NCBI RefSeq assembly: GCF_029227915.1
Contig: NC_079877.1
Span: 34,499,851-34,563,850 of the forward strand
Direction: 5' to 3'
Length of the DNA stretch: 64,000 bases
DNA from: Hydractinia symbiolongicarpus
Taxonomy: Eukaryota; Cnidaria; Hydrozoa; Anthoathecata; Hydractiniidae
In this document: positions 51,801 to 64,000 of the stretch, piece by piece
How the letters are laid out: every line of letters begins with the position of its first letter
Numbering within the stretch: position 1 is the stretch's first letter
The notes under the pieces: generated by a model
What the model saw: the letters and a program-made list of their open reading frames with translations, nothing else
The model's database searches: none
What the model was told of the DNA's origin: nothing
Program-made: the position numbers and the translations under genes

Positions 51801-54800
51801 GTTTGACACCGTTAGAAAATCAATGAAATTTAGTTTTAGAAACTGTCTCTATTTCTTCAACGCGCGATAACGGCTAGGATTGGTCCCACAATAAAAATTG
51901 ACTTATTTATCTTAATTTTTAAATAAAGCCTTACCACAGCGCCCAGTGTAATCGCTGAGTTCCAGCAATCATGTCAAATTAAGAAGAATATCATTTCTTG
52001 TAGTCAAAATGACTCATTTATCACATTTATAAGGTCAAAGTCCAAAATAAGTTCAATTAAGTCCCACAGTCAATCGTTTCACTGTAGAAAGCGATACAAC
52101 TTAGTAATATCGGAAAAAAATCACTAAATACACGTTGGTACGAATGTGTGACGCAACCGTTGTAACTCAAACGAATTGACAACGTTAGAAAATCAATGAA
52201 ATGTTGTTTTCGAAACTGTCTCTATTTCTTTAGCGCGCGCTAACGGCTAGGATTGGTCCCACAGTACAAAATGACTTATTTATCTTAATTTTTAAATAAA
52301 GCGTTACCACAGCGCCCAGTGTAATCGGTGAGTTTCATCAATCATGTAAAATTAAGGATAATGTTATTTCTTCTAGTCAAAATGGCTCATTTATTACATT
52401 TATAAGGTCAAAGTCCAAAATCAGTTCAACTAAGTCCCACAGTCAACCGTTTCACTGTTGAAAGCGATACAACTTAGTAATATCGGAAGAAAATCACTAA
52501 ATACATGTTGGTACGATTATGTGACGCAACCGTTGTAAGTCAAACGGATTGACACCGTTAGAAAGTCAATGAAGTGGAGTTTTTGAAACTGTCTCTATTT
52601 CTTCAGCGCGCGATAACGGCTAGGATTGGTCCCACAGTACAAAATGACTTATATATCTCAATTTATAAATAAACCGTTACCACAGCGCCCAGTGTAATCG
52701 TTGAGTTCCATCAATCATGTCAAATTAAGGAGAATGTTGTTTCTTCTAGTCAAAATGGCTCATTTATTACATTTATAAGGTCAAAGTCCAAAATCAGTTC
52801 AATTAAGTCCCATAGTCAATCGTTTCTCTGTTGAAAGCGATACAACTTAGTAATATCAGAAGAAAATCACTAAATATATGTTGGTACGATTATGTGACGC
52901 AACCGTTCTAACTCAAACGGATTGACACTGTTAGAAAGTCAATGAAATGGAGTTTTTGAAACTATCTCTATATCTTCAGCGCGCGCTAACGGCTAGGATT
53001 GGTCCCACAGTAAAAATGACTTATTTATCTAAATTTTTAAATGAATCGGTACCACAGGGTCCAGTGTAATCGCTGAGTTCCGACAATCATGTCAAATTAA
53101 GAAGAATATCATTTCTTGTAGTCAAAATGACTCATTTATCATATTTATAAGGTCAAAGTCCAAAATCAGTTCAATTAAGTCCCACAGTCAATCGTTTAAC
53201 TGTTGAAAGCGATACAACTTAGTAATATCGGAAAAAAATCACTAAATACATGTTGGTACGAATGTGTGACGCAACCGTTGTAACTCTAACGGATTGACAC
53301 CGTTAGAAAATCAATGAAATTTAGTTTTAGAAACTGTCTCTATTTCTTCAACGCGCGATAACGGCTAGGATTGGTCCCACAATAAAAATTGACTTATTTA
53401 TCTTAATTTTTAAATAAAGCCTTACCACAGCGCCCAGTGTAATCGCTGAGTTCCAGCAATCATGTCAAATTAAGAAGAATATCTTTTGTTGTAGTGAAAA
53501 TGACTCATTTATCACATTTATAAGGTCAAAGTCCAAAATCAGTTCAATTAAGACCCACAGTCAATCGTTTCACTGTTGAAAGCGATACAACTTAGTAATA
53601 TCGGAAAAAAATCACTAAATACATGTTGGTACGAATGTGTGACGCAACCGTTGTAACTCAAACGGATTGACACCGTTAGAAAGTCAATGAAATTTAGTTT
53701 TAGAAACTATCTCTATTTTTTCAGCGTGCGATAACGGCTAGGATTGGTCCCACAGTAAAAAATGACTTATTTATCTTAATTTTTAAATAAAGCATTACCA
53801 CAGCGCCCAGTGAAATCGCTGAATTCTAGCAATCATGTCAATTTAAGAAGAATATCATTTCTTGTAGTGAAAATGACTCATTTATCACATTTATAAGGTC
53901 AAAATCCAAAATCAGTTCAATTAAGTCCCACAGTCAATCGTTTCACTGTTAAAAGCGATACAACTTAGTAATATCGGAAGAAAATCACTAAATACATGTT
54001 GGTACGATTATGTGACACAACCGTTGTAAGTCAAACGGATTGACACCGTTAGAAAGTCAATGAAATGTTGTTTTTGAAACTGTCTCTATTTCTTCAGCGC
54101 GCGATAACGGCTAGGGTTGGTCCCACAGTACAAAATGACTTATTTATCTTAATTTTTAAATAAAGCGTTACCACAGCGCCCAGTGTAATCGGTGAGTTTC
54201 ATCAATCATGTCAAATTAAGGAGAATGTTATTTCTTCTAGTCAAAATGGCTCATTTATTACATTTATAAGGTCAAAGTCCAAAATCAGTTCAACTAAGTC
54301 CCACAGTCAATCGTTTCACTGTTGAAAGCGATACAACTTGGTAATATCGGAAGAAAATCACTAAATACATGTTGGTACGATTATGTGACGCAACCGTTGT
54401 AAGTCAAACGGATTGACACCGTTAGAAAATCAATGAAGTGGAGTTTTTGAAACTGTCTCTATTTCTTCAGCGCGCGATAACGGCTAGGATTGGTCCCACA
54501 GTACTAAATGACTTATTTATCTCAATTTATAAATAAACCGTTACCACAGCACCCAGTGTAATCGGTGAGTTCCATCAATCATGTCAAATTAAGGAGAATG
54601 TTATTTCTTCTAGTCAAAATGGCTCATTTATTACATTTATAAGGTCAAAGTTCAAAATCAGTTCAATTAAGTCGCACAGTCAAACGTTTCACAGTTAAAA
54701 GCGATGCAACCTAGTAATATCCGAATACTTTCGCTAAATACATGTTGGTACGAATATGTGACGCAACCGTTGTAACTCAAACGGAATTATACCGCCAAGA

Positions 54801-55593
54801 AATCAATGAAATGTAGTTTTTGAGAATGTCTTTATTTCTTCAGCGCATGGTAACAGCCAGGATTGGTCCCACAGTAAGAAAATCTTATTTATCTAAATTT
54901 TTAAATAAAGCGCTACCGCAGAGCCTAATGTAACCGCTGAATTCCAGCAATCATGTCAAATTAAGAAGAATGTTATTCCTTAGAGACCAATTGGCGCATT
55001 AATCACATTTATAAGGTCAAAGTCCAAAATCAGTTCAATTAAGTCCCACAGTCAATCGCTTCACTGTTGAAAGCGATACAACTTAGTAATATCGGAAGAA
55101 AATCAGTAAATACATGTTGGTACGAATGTGTGACGCAACCGTTGTAACTCAAACGGTTTGACACCGTTAGAAAATCAATGAAATTTAGTTTTAGAAACTG
55201 TCTCTATTTCTTCAACGCGCGATAACGGCTAGGATTGGTCCCACAATAAAAATTGACTTATTTATCTTAATTTTTAAATAAAGCCTTACCACAGCGCCCA
55301 GTGTAATCGCTGAGTTCCAGCAATCATGTCAAATTAAGAAGAATATCATTTCTTGTAGTCAAAATGACTCATTTATCACATTTATAAGGTCAAAGTCCAA
55401 AATAAGTTCAATTAAGTCCCACAGTCAATCGTTTCACTGTAGAAAGCGATACAACTTAGTAATATCGGAAAAAAATCACTAAATACACGTTGGTACGAAT
55501 GTGTGACGCAACCGTTGTAACTCAAACGAATTGACAACGTTAGAAAATCAATGAAATGTTGTTTTCGAAACTGTCTCTATTTCTTTAGCGCGC
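48885..55593 (+). repeat. 9-monomer HOR (~3354 bp), two full units
   Basis: Unit 1 starts at 48885, 49258, 49631, 50003, 50376, 50749, 51121, 51494 and 51866. Unit 2 starts at 52239, 52612, 52985, 53357, 53730, 54103, 54476, 54849 and 55221. The monomer at 55594 starts a third unit that is abandoned after one monomer. Private marks such as gtcaaccgtttc at 49089, 52443 and 55798 and acttggtaat at 50981 and 54336 recur at +3354/3355. By eye I noted only about five differences. They include a 1-bp loss in unit 1 (gagtttatcaatc near 50840) and catgttcgtacg near 51388. Neighbouring monomers within a unit differ far more. Confidence 0.9.
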
Positions 55594-57457
55594 GCTAACG
55601 GCTAGGATTGGTCCCACAGTACAAAATGACTTATTTATCTTAATTTTTAAATAAAGCGTTACCACAGCGCCCAGTGTAATCGGTGAGTTTCATCAATCAT
55701 GTAAAATTAAGGATAATGTTATTTCTTCTAGTCAAAATGGCTCATTTATTACATTTATAAGGTCAAAGTCCAAAATCAGTTCAACTAAGTCCCACAGTCA
55801 ACCGTTTCACTGTTGAAAGCGATACAACTTAGTAATATCGGAAAAAAATCACTAAATACATGTTGGTACGAATGTGTGACGCAACCGTTGTAACTCAAAC
55901 GGATTGACACCGTTAGAAAGTCAATGAAATTTAGTTTTAGAAACTATCTCTATTTTTTCAGCGTGCGATAACGGCTAGGATTGGTCCCACAGTAAAAAAT
56001 GACTTATTTATCTTAATTTTTAAATAAAGCATTACCACAGCGCCCAGTGAAATCGCTGAATTCTAGCAATCATGTCAATTTAAGAAGAATATCATTTCTT
56101 GTAGTGAAAATGACTCATTTATCACATTTATAAGGTCAAAATCCAAAATCAGTTCAATTAAGTCCCACAGTCAATCGTTTCACTGTTAAAAGCGATACAA
56201 CTTAGTAATATCGGAAGAAAATCACTAAATACATGTTGGTACGATTATGTGACACAACCGTTGTAAGTCAAACGGATTGACACCGTTAGAAAGTCAATGA
56301 AATGTTGTTTTTGAAACTGTCTCTATTTCTTCAGCGCGCGATAACGGCTAGGGTTGGTCCCACAGTACAAAATGACTTATTTATCTTAATTTTTAAATAA
56401 AGCGTTACCACAGCGCCCAGTGTAATCGGTGAGTTTCATCAATCATGTCAAATTAAGGAGAATGTTATTTCTTCTAGTCAAAATGGCTCATTTATTACAT
56501 TTATAAGGTCAAAGTCCAAAATCAGTTCAACTAAGTCCCACAGTCAATCGTTTCACTGTTGAAAGCGATACAACTTGGTAATATCGGAAGAAAATCACTA
56601 AATACATGTTGGTACGATTATGTGACGCAACCGTTGTAAGTCAAACGGATTGACACCGTTAGAAAATCAATGAAGTGGAGTTTTTGAAACTGTCTCTATT
56701 TCTTCAGCGCGCGATAACGGCTAGGATTGGTCCCACAGTACTAAATGACTTATTTATCTCAATTTATAAATAAACCGTTACCACAGCACCCAGTGTAATC
56801 GGTGAGTTCCATCAATCATGTCAAATTAAGGAGAATGTTATTTCTTCTAGTCAAAATGGCTCATTTATTACATTTATAAGGTCAAAGTTCAAAATCAGTT
56901 CAATTAAGTCGCACAGTCAAACGTTTCACAGTTAAAAGCGATGCAACCTAGTAATATCCGAATACTTTCGCTAAATACATGTTGGTACGAATATGTGACG
57001 CAACCGTTGTAACTCAAACGGAATTATACCGCCAAGAAATCAATGAAATGTAGTTTTTGAGAATGTCTTTATTTCTTCAGCGCATGGTAACAGCCAGGAT
57101 TGGTCCCACAGTAAGAAAATCTTATTTATCTAAATTTTTAAATAAAGCGCTACCGCAGAGCCTAATGTAACCGCTGAATTCCAGCAATCATGTCAAATTA
57201 AGAAGAATGTTATTCCTTAGAGACCAATTGGCGCATTAATCACATTTATAAGGTCAAAGTCCAAAATCAGTTCAATTAAGTCCCACAGTCAATCGCTTCA
57301 CTGTTGAAAGCGATACAACTTAGTAATATCGGAAGAAAATCAGTAAATACATGTTGGTACGATTATATGACGCAACCGTTGTAACTCAAACGGATTGACA
57401 CTGTTAGAAAGTCAATGAAATGTAGTTTTTAAAACTGTCTCTATTTCTTCTGCGCGC
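55594..57457 (+). repeat. Truncated third 9-mer unit joined to a copied cassette
   Basis: After one monomer in the third-unit position (55594), the order jumps to the type found fifth in the 9-mer: 55967, 56340, 56713 and 57086 match 53730, 54103, 54476 and 54849 at +2237. A step of 2237 bp is six monomers, so three monomers of the 9-mer are missing here. The switch lies near 55830, where ggaaaaaaatcac replaces ggaagaaaatcac. The last monomer ends with gattatatgacg, a mark shared with the one at 62303. Confidence 0.82.
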
Positions 57458-60437
57458 GATAACGGCTAGGATTGGTCCCACAGTACAAAATGACTTATTT
57501 ATCTAAATTTTTAAATAAAGCGTTACCACAGCGCCCAGTGTAATCGGTGAGTTCCATCAATCATGTCAAATTACGAAGAATATCATTTCTTGTAGTCAAA
57601 ATGACTTATTTATCACATTTATAAGGTCAAAGTCCAAAATCAGTTCAATTAAGTCCCGCAGTCAATCGTTTCTATGTTGAAAGCGATACAACTTAGTAAT
57701 ATCGGAAGAAAATCACTAAATACATGTTGGTACGATTATGTGACGCAACCGTTCTAACTCAAACGGATTGACACCGTTAGAAAGTCAATGAAATGTACTT
57801 TTTAAAGCTTTGTCTATTTCTTCAGCGCGCGATAACGGCTAGGATTGGTCCCACAGTAAAAAATGACTAATTTATCTAAATTTTTAAAAAAGGGCTACCA
57901 CAGAGCCTAATGTAATCGCTGAGTTCCAGCAATCATGTCAAATTACGAAGAATATCATTTCTTGTAGTCAAAATGACTCATTTATCACATTTATAAGGTC
58001 AAAGTCCAAAATCAGTTCAATTAAGTCCCGCAGTCAATCGTTTCTATGTTGAAAGCGATACAACTTAGTAATATCGGAAGAAAATCACTAAATACATGTT
58101 GGTACGATTATGTGACGCAACCGTTCTAACTCAAACGGATTGACACCGTTAGAAAGTCAATGAAATGTACTTTTTAAAGCTTTCTCTATTTCTTCAGCGC
58201 GAACTAACGGCTAGGATTGGTCCCACAGTAAAAAATGACTTATTTATCTAAATTTTTAAAAAAGGGCTACCGCAGCGCCCAGTGTAATCACTGAGTTCCA
58301 GCAATCATGTCAAATTAAGAAGAATGTTACTTCTTGTAGTCAAAATGGCTCATTTATCACATTTATAAAGTAAAAGTCCAAAGTCAGTTCAACTAAGTCC
58401 CACAGTCAATCGTTTCACTGTTGAAAGCGATACAACTTAGTAATATCGGAAGAAAATCACTAAATACATGTTGGTACGATTATGTGATGCAACCGTTGTA
58501 AGTCAAACGGATTGACACCGTTAGAAAGTCAATGAAGTGGAGTTTTTGAAACTGTCTCTATTTCTTCAGCGCGCGATAACGGCTAGGATTGGTCCCACAG
58601 TACAAAATGACTTATTTATCTCAATTTATAAATAAACCTTTACCACAGCGCCCAGTGTTATCGGTGAGTTCCATCAATCATGTCAAATTAAGGAGAATGT
58701 TATTTCTTCTAGTCAAAATGGCTCATTTATTAGATTTATAAGGTCAAAGTCCAAAATCAGTTCAATTAAGTCCCATAGTCAATCGTTTCTCTGTTGAAAG
58801 CGATATAACTTAGTAATATCGGAAGAAAATCACTAAATACATGTTGGTACGATTATGTGACGCAACCGTTGTAACTCAAACGGATTGACACTGTTAGAAA
58901 GTCAATGAAATGTAGTTTTTAAAACTGTCTCTATTTCTTCTACGCGCGATAACGGCTAGGATTGGTCCCACAGTACAAAATGACTTATTTATCTAAATTT
59001 TTAAATGAATCGATACCACAGGGTCCAGTGTAATCGCTGAGTTCCGGCAATCATGTCAAATTAAGAAGAATATCATTTCTTTTAGCCAAAATGACTCATT
59101 TATCACATTTATAAGGTCAAAGTCCAAAATCAGTTCAATTAAGTCCCGCAGTCAATCGTTTCTATGTTGAAAGCGATACAACTTAGTAATATCGGAAGAA
59201 AATCACTAAATACATGTTGGTACGATTATGTGACGCAACCGTTCTAACTCAAACGGATTGACACCGTTAGAAAGTCAATGAAATGTACTTTTTAAAGCTT
59301 TGTCTATTTCTTCAGCGCGCGATAACGGCTAGGATTGGTCCCACAGTAAAAAATGACTAATTTATCTAAATTTTTAAAAAAGGGCTACCACAGAGCCTAA
59401 TGTAATCGCTGAGTTCCAGCAATCATGTCAAATTACGAAGAATATCATTTCTTGTAGTCAAAATGACTCATTTATCACATTTATAAGGTCAAAGTCCAAA
59501 ATCAGTTCAATTAAGTCCCGCAGTCAATCGTTTCTATGTTGAAAGCGATACAACTTAGTAATATCGGAAGAAAATCACTAAATACATGTTGGTACGATTA
59601 TGTGACGCAACCGTTCTAACTCAAACGGATTGACACCGTTAGAAAGTCAATGAAATGTACTTTTTAAAGCTTTCTCTATTTCTTCAGCGCGAACTAACGG
59701 CTAGGATTGGTCCCACAGTAAAAAATGACTTATTTATCTAAATTTTTAAAAAAGGGCTACCGCAGCGCCCAGTGTAATCACTGAGTTCCAGCAATCATGT
59801 CAAATTAAGAAGAATGTTACTTCTTGTAGTCAAAATGGCTCATTTATCACATTTATAAAGTAAAAGTCCAAAGTCAGTTCAACTAAGTCCCACAGTCAAT
59901 CGTTTCACTGTTGAAAGCGATACAACTTAGTAATATCGGAAGAAAATCACTAAATACATGTTGGTACGATTATGTGATGCAACCGTTGTAAGTCAAACGG
60001 ATTGACACCGTTAGAAAGTCAATGAAGTGGAGTTTTTGAAACTGTCTCTATTTCTTCAGCGCGCGATAACGGCTAGGATTGGTCCCACAGTACAAAATGA
60101 CTTATTTATCTCAATTTATAAATAAACCTTTACCACAGCGCCCAGTGTTATCGGTGAGTTCCATCAATCATGTCAAATTAAGGAGAATGTTATTTCTTCT
60201 AGTCAAAATGGCTCATTTATTAGATTTATAAGGTCAAAGTCCAAAATCAGTTCAATTAAGTCCCATAGTCAATCGTTTCTCTGTTGAAAGCGATACAACT
60301 TAGTAATATCGGAAGAAAATCACTAAATACATGTTGGTACGATTATGTGACGCAACCGTTGTAACTCAAACGGATTGACACTGTTAGAAAGTCAATGAAA
60401 TGTAGTTTTTAAAACTGTCTCTATTTCTTCTGCGCGC
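57458..60437 (+). repeat. Tandem pair of a 4-monomer HOR (1490 bp)
   Basis: Starts 57458, 57831, 58203 and 58575 are matched at +1490 by 58948, 59321, 59693 and 60065. The mark cccgcagtcaatcgtttcta is at 57655, 58027, 59145 and 59517. Other shared marks are aaatgactaatttatc, gtgatgcaacc and attagattt. Copies are nearly identical, apart from variation in the first monomer (57458 has ataaagcgttacc, 58948 has atgaatcgatacc). Confidence 0.87.
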
Positions 60438-63400
60438 GATAACGGCTAGGATTGGTCCCACAGTACAAAATGACTTATTTATCTAAATTTTTAAATGAAT
60501 CGGTACCACAGGGTCCAGTGTAATCGCTGAGTTCCGGCAATCATGTCAAATTAAGAAGAATATCATTTCTTGTAGCCAAAATGACTCATTTATCACATTT
60601 ATAAGGTCAAAGTCCAAAATCAGTTCAATTAAGTCCCACAGTCAATCGTTTCACTGTTGAAAGCGATACAACTTAGTAATATCGGAAAAAAATCACTAAA
60701 TACATGTTGGTACGAATGTGTGACGCAACCGTTGTAACTCAAACGGATTGACACCGTTAGAAAATCAATGAAATTTAGTTTTAGAAACTATCTCTATTTC
60801 TTCAGCGTGCGATAACGGCTAGGATTGGTCCCACAGTACAAAATGACTTATTTATCTTAATTTTTAAATAAAGCCTTACCACAGCGCCCAGTGTAATCGG
60901 TGAGTTTCATCAATCATGTCAAATTAAGGAGAATGTTATTTCTTCTAGTCAAAATGGCTCATTTATTACATTTATAAGGTCAAAGTCCAAAATCAGTTCA
61001 ACTAAGTCCCACAGTCAATCGTTTCACTGTTGAAAGCGATACAACTTAGTAATATCGGAAAAAAATCACTAAATACATGTTGGTACGAATGTGTGACGCA
61101 ACCGTTGTAACTCAAACGGATTGACACCGTTAGAAAGTCAATGAAATTTAGTTTTAGAAACTATCTCTATTTTTTCAGCGTGCGATAACGGCTAGGATTG
61201 GTCCCACAGTAAAAAATGACTTATTTATCTTAATTTTTAAATAAAGCATTACCACAGCGCCCAGTGAAATCGCTGAATTCTAGCAATCATGTCAATTTAA
61301 GAAGAATATCATTTCTTGTAGTGAAAATGACTCATTTATCACATTTATAAGGTCAAAATCCAAAATCAGTTCAATTAAGTCCCACAGTCAATCGTTTCAC
61401 TGTTAAAAGCGATACAACTTAGTAATATCGGAAGAAAATCACTAAATACATGTTGGTACGATTATGTGACACAACCGTTGTAAGTCAAACGGATTGACAC
61501 CGTTAGAAAGTCAATGAAATGTTGTTTTTGAAACTGTCTCTATTTCTTCAGCGCGCGATAACGGCTAGGGTTGGTCCCACAGTACAAAATGACTTATTTA
61601 TCTTAATTTTTAAATAAAGCGTTACCACAGCGCCCAGTGTAATCGGTGAGTTTCATCAATCATGTCAAATTAAGGAGAATGTTATTTCTTCTAGTCAAAA
61701 TGGCTCATTTATTACATTTATAAGGTCAAAGTCCAAAATCAGTTCAACTAAGTCCCACAGTCAATCGTTTCACTGTTGAAAGCGATACAACTTGGTAATA
61801 TCGGAAGAAAATCACTAAATACATGTTGGTACGATTATGTGACGCAACCGTTGTAAGTCAAACGGATTGACACCGTTAGAAAGTCAATGAAGTGGAGTTT
61901 TTGAAACTGTCTCTATTTCTTCAGCGCGCGATAACGGCTAGGATTGGTCCCACAGTACTAAATGACTTATTTATCTCAATTTATAAATAAACCGTTACCA
62001 CAGCACCCAGTGTAATCGGTGAGTTCCATCAATCATGTCAAATTAAGGAGAATGTTATTTCTTCTAGTCAAAATGGCTCATTTATTACATTTATAAGGTC
62101 AAAGTTCAAAATCAGTTCAATTAAGTCGCACAGTCAAACGTTTCACAGTTAAAAGCGATGCAACCTAGTAATATCCGAATACTTTCGCTAAATACATGTT
62201 GGTACGAATATGTGACGCAACCGTTGTAACTCAAACGGAATTATACCGCCAAGAAATCAATGAAATGTAGTTTTTGAGAATGTCTTTATTTCTTCAGCGC
62301 ATGGTAACAGCCAGGATTGGTCCCACAGTAAGAAAATCTTATTTATCTAAATTTGTAAATAAAGCGCTACCGCAGAGCCTAATGTAACCGCTGAATTCCA
62401 GCAATCATGTCAAATTAAGAAGAATGTTATTCCTTAGAGACCAATTGGCGCATTAATCACATTTATAAGGTCAAAGTCCAAAATCAGTTCAATTAAGTCC
62501 CACAGTCAATCGCTTCACTGTTGAAAGCGATACAACTTAGTAATATCGGAAGAAAATCAGTAAATACATGTTGGTACGATTATATGACGCAACCGTTGTA
62601 ACTCAAACGGATTGACACCGTTAGAAAGTCAATGAAATTTAGTTTTAGAAACTATCTCTATTTTTTCAGCGCGCGATAACGGCTAGGATTGGTCCCACAG
62701 TAAAAAATGACTTATTTATCTTAATTTTTAAATAAAGCATTACCACAGCGCCCAGTGAAATCGCTGAATTCTAGCAATCATGTCAATTTAAGAAGAATAT
62801 CATTTCTTGTAGTGAAAATGACTCATTTATCACATTTATAAGGTCAAAATCCAAAATCAGTTCAATTAAGTCCCACAGTCAATCGTTTCACTGTTAAAAG
62901 CGATACAACTTAGTAATATCGGAAGAAAATCACTAAATACATGTTGGTACGATTATGTGACACAACCGTTGTAAGTCAAACGGATTGACACCGTTAGAAA
63001 GTCAATGAAATGTTGTTTTTGAAACTGTCTCTATTTCTTCAGCGCGCGATAACGGCTAGGGTTGGTCCCACAGTACAAAATGACTTATTTATCTTAATTT
63101 TTAAATAAAGCGTTACCACAGCGCCCAGTGTAATCGGTGAGTTTCATCAATCATGTCAAATTAAGGAGAATGTTATTTCTTCTAGTCAAAATGGCTCATT
63201 TATTACATTTATAAGGTCAAAGTCCAAAATCAGTTCAACTAAGTCCCACAGTCAATCGTTTCACTGTTGAAAGCGATACAACTTGGTAATATCGGAAGAA
63301 AATCACTAAATACATGTTGGTACGATTATGTGACGCAACCGTTGTAGGTCAAACGGATTGACACCGTTAGAAAGTCAATGAAGTGGAGTTTTTGAAACTG

Positions 63401-64000
63401 TCTCTATTTCTTCAGCGCGCGATAACGGCTAGGATTGGTCCCACAGTACTAAATGACTTATTTATCTCAATTTATAAATAAACCGTTACCACAGCACCCA
63501 GTGTAATCGGTGAGTTCCATCAATCATGTCAAATTAAGGAGAATGTTATTTCTTCTAGTCAAAATGGCTCATTTATTACATTTATAAGGTCAAAGTTCAA
63601 AATCAGTTCAATTAAGTCGCACAGTCAAACGTTTCACAGTTAAAAGCGATGCAACCTAGTAATATCCGAATACTTTCGCTAAATACATGTTGGTACGAAT
63701 ATGTGACGCAACCGTTGTAACTCAAACGGAATTATACCGCCAAGAAATCAATGAAATGTAGTTTTTGAGAATGTCTTTATTTCTTCAGCGCATGGTAACA
63801 GCCAGGATTGGTCCCACAGTAAGAAAATCTTATTTATCTAAATTTGTAAATAAAGCGCTACCGCAGAGCCTAATGTAACCGCTGAATTCCAGCAATCATG
63901 TCAAATTAAGAAGAATGTTATTCCTTAGAGACCAATTGGCGCATTAATCACATTTATAAGGTCAAAGTCCAAAATCAGTTCAATTAAGTCCCACAGTCAA
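60438..64000 (+). repeat. Right-end block with a 4-monomer HOR (1491 bp), runs off the window
   Basis: Starts are 60438, 60811, 61184, 61557, 61930, 62303, 62675, 63048, 63421 and 63794. The last monomer is cut at the window end after 207 bp. Monomers 61184-62303 are matched at +1491 by 62675-63794, sharing acttggtaat, ggctagggttgg, cagtactaaatg and gcgcatggtaacagcc. The same four-monomer cassette also occurs at 50376, 53730 and 55967, so it appears five times in three contexts. The array clearly continues to the right. Confidence 0.88.

Larger units (their letters stand above)
1..64000 (+). repeat. Satellite DNA array, ~373-bp monomer, 172 monomer starts
   Basis: The window consists entirely of head-to-tail copies of one AT-rich monomer. 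Every copy begins with a form of taacggctagg followed by ggtcccacagt and carries, in fixed order, blocks such as cacagcgcccagtgtaatcg, caatcatgtcaaattaag, catttataaggtca, aagcgatacaacttagtaat, catgttggtac, gacgcaaccgtt and ctgtctctat. Starts are spaced 366-373 bp apart, mostly 371-373, with one exception at 2229-2707. No copy is inverted. No stretch above 300 bp falls outside the repeat, so there is no intergenic space to describe. Between-monomer divergence is moderate, whereas blocks several monomers apart are nearly identical, the signature of higher-order repeats. Such arrays form centromeric or pericentromeric heterochromatin in many eukaryotes; that location here is inference. The strand label is arbitrary. 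Confidence 0.97.

Noticed and set aside
1-64000. CRISPR array
   Set aside because: The repeated unit is ~373 bp with no short constant repeat alternating with unique spacers, and no cas genes are present.
1-64000. Ribosomal DNA intergenic-spacer subrepeats
   Set aside because: No rRNA-like sequence is visible anywhere, and 64 kb without a transcription unit is too long for a usual spacer. I cannot search databases to exclude it fully.
1-64000. LTR retrotransposon or other mobile element as source of the repeat
   Set aside because: No terminal repeats, target-site duplications, primer-binding site, transposase or reverse-transcriptase frame is visible, and the period is constant through all 171 monomers.

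Overview
The whole 64-kb window is one uninterrupted tandem satellite-DNA array. I find no convincing protein-coding gene, RNA gene, transposon or unique-sequence stretch. By locating the recurring start motif (variants of g-a/c/g-taacggctagg) line by line I count 172 monomer starts, all head-to-tail on the + strand: 171 full monomers and a final partial one. Nearly all are 366-373 bp long, mostly 371-373. The one exception is a 479-bp unit at 2229-2707. A hand count on a representative monomer gives about 36% G+C and about 16 CpG, roughly what base composition predicts or slightly more. No genes in 64 kb, a monomer near two nucleosome lengths and higher-order organisation point to eukaryotic pericentromeric, centromeric or other heterochromatic DNA. 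Undepleted CpG argues against a heavily CpG-methylated genome and fits many invertebrates. I cannot name the species or match the monomer to a known satellite family.

The array is a mosaic of higher-order repeats (HORs), in which diverged monomers recur in fixed order and whole blocks are nearly identical. 1-14 kb: 6-monomer blocks, including a near-perfect 2230-bp tandem duplication (2881-7340), a 2334-bp out-of-register duplication with its junction at 2519/2520, and a diverged second copy of the left end about 24 monomers further on (9029-14235). 15-22 kb: a 4-monomer HOR of 1492 bp, arranged as an 8-monomer HOR of 2984 bp. 22-26 kb: the same types scrambled, then four near-identical monomers. 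26-37 kb: two tandem pairs of another 4-monomer unit (1491 bp) plus a short marker block spaced about 4.1 kb. 37-49 kb: a family shuffled in 4-, 5-, 8- and 11-monomer steps (1490, 1862, 2979 and 4097 bp). 49-55.6 kb: a 9-monomer HOR of about 3354 bp. 57-64 kb: two further 4-monomer HORs (1490 and 1491 bp).

Within the monomer I see several short dyads, a 10-bp direct repeat 178 bp apart with weaker half-to-half matches that hint at an older ~160-180 bp unit, and a triplet of CCGTT/AACGG elements. The 86-codon open frames in some monomers are by-products of one satellite subfamily, not genes. The best points for follow-up are the repeated 4-monomer (~1490 bp) step, the single register break, and the chimeric monomers. 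All alignments were by eye, so block edges are good to tens of bases and identity statements are qualitative.
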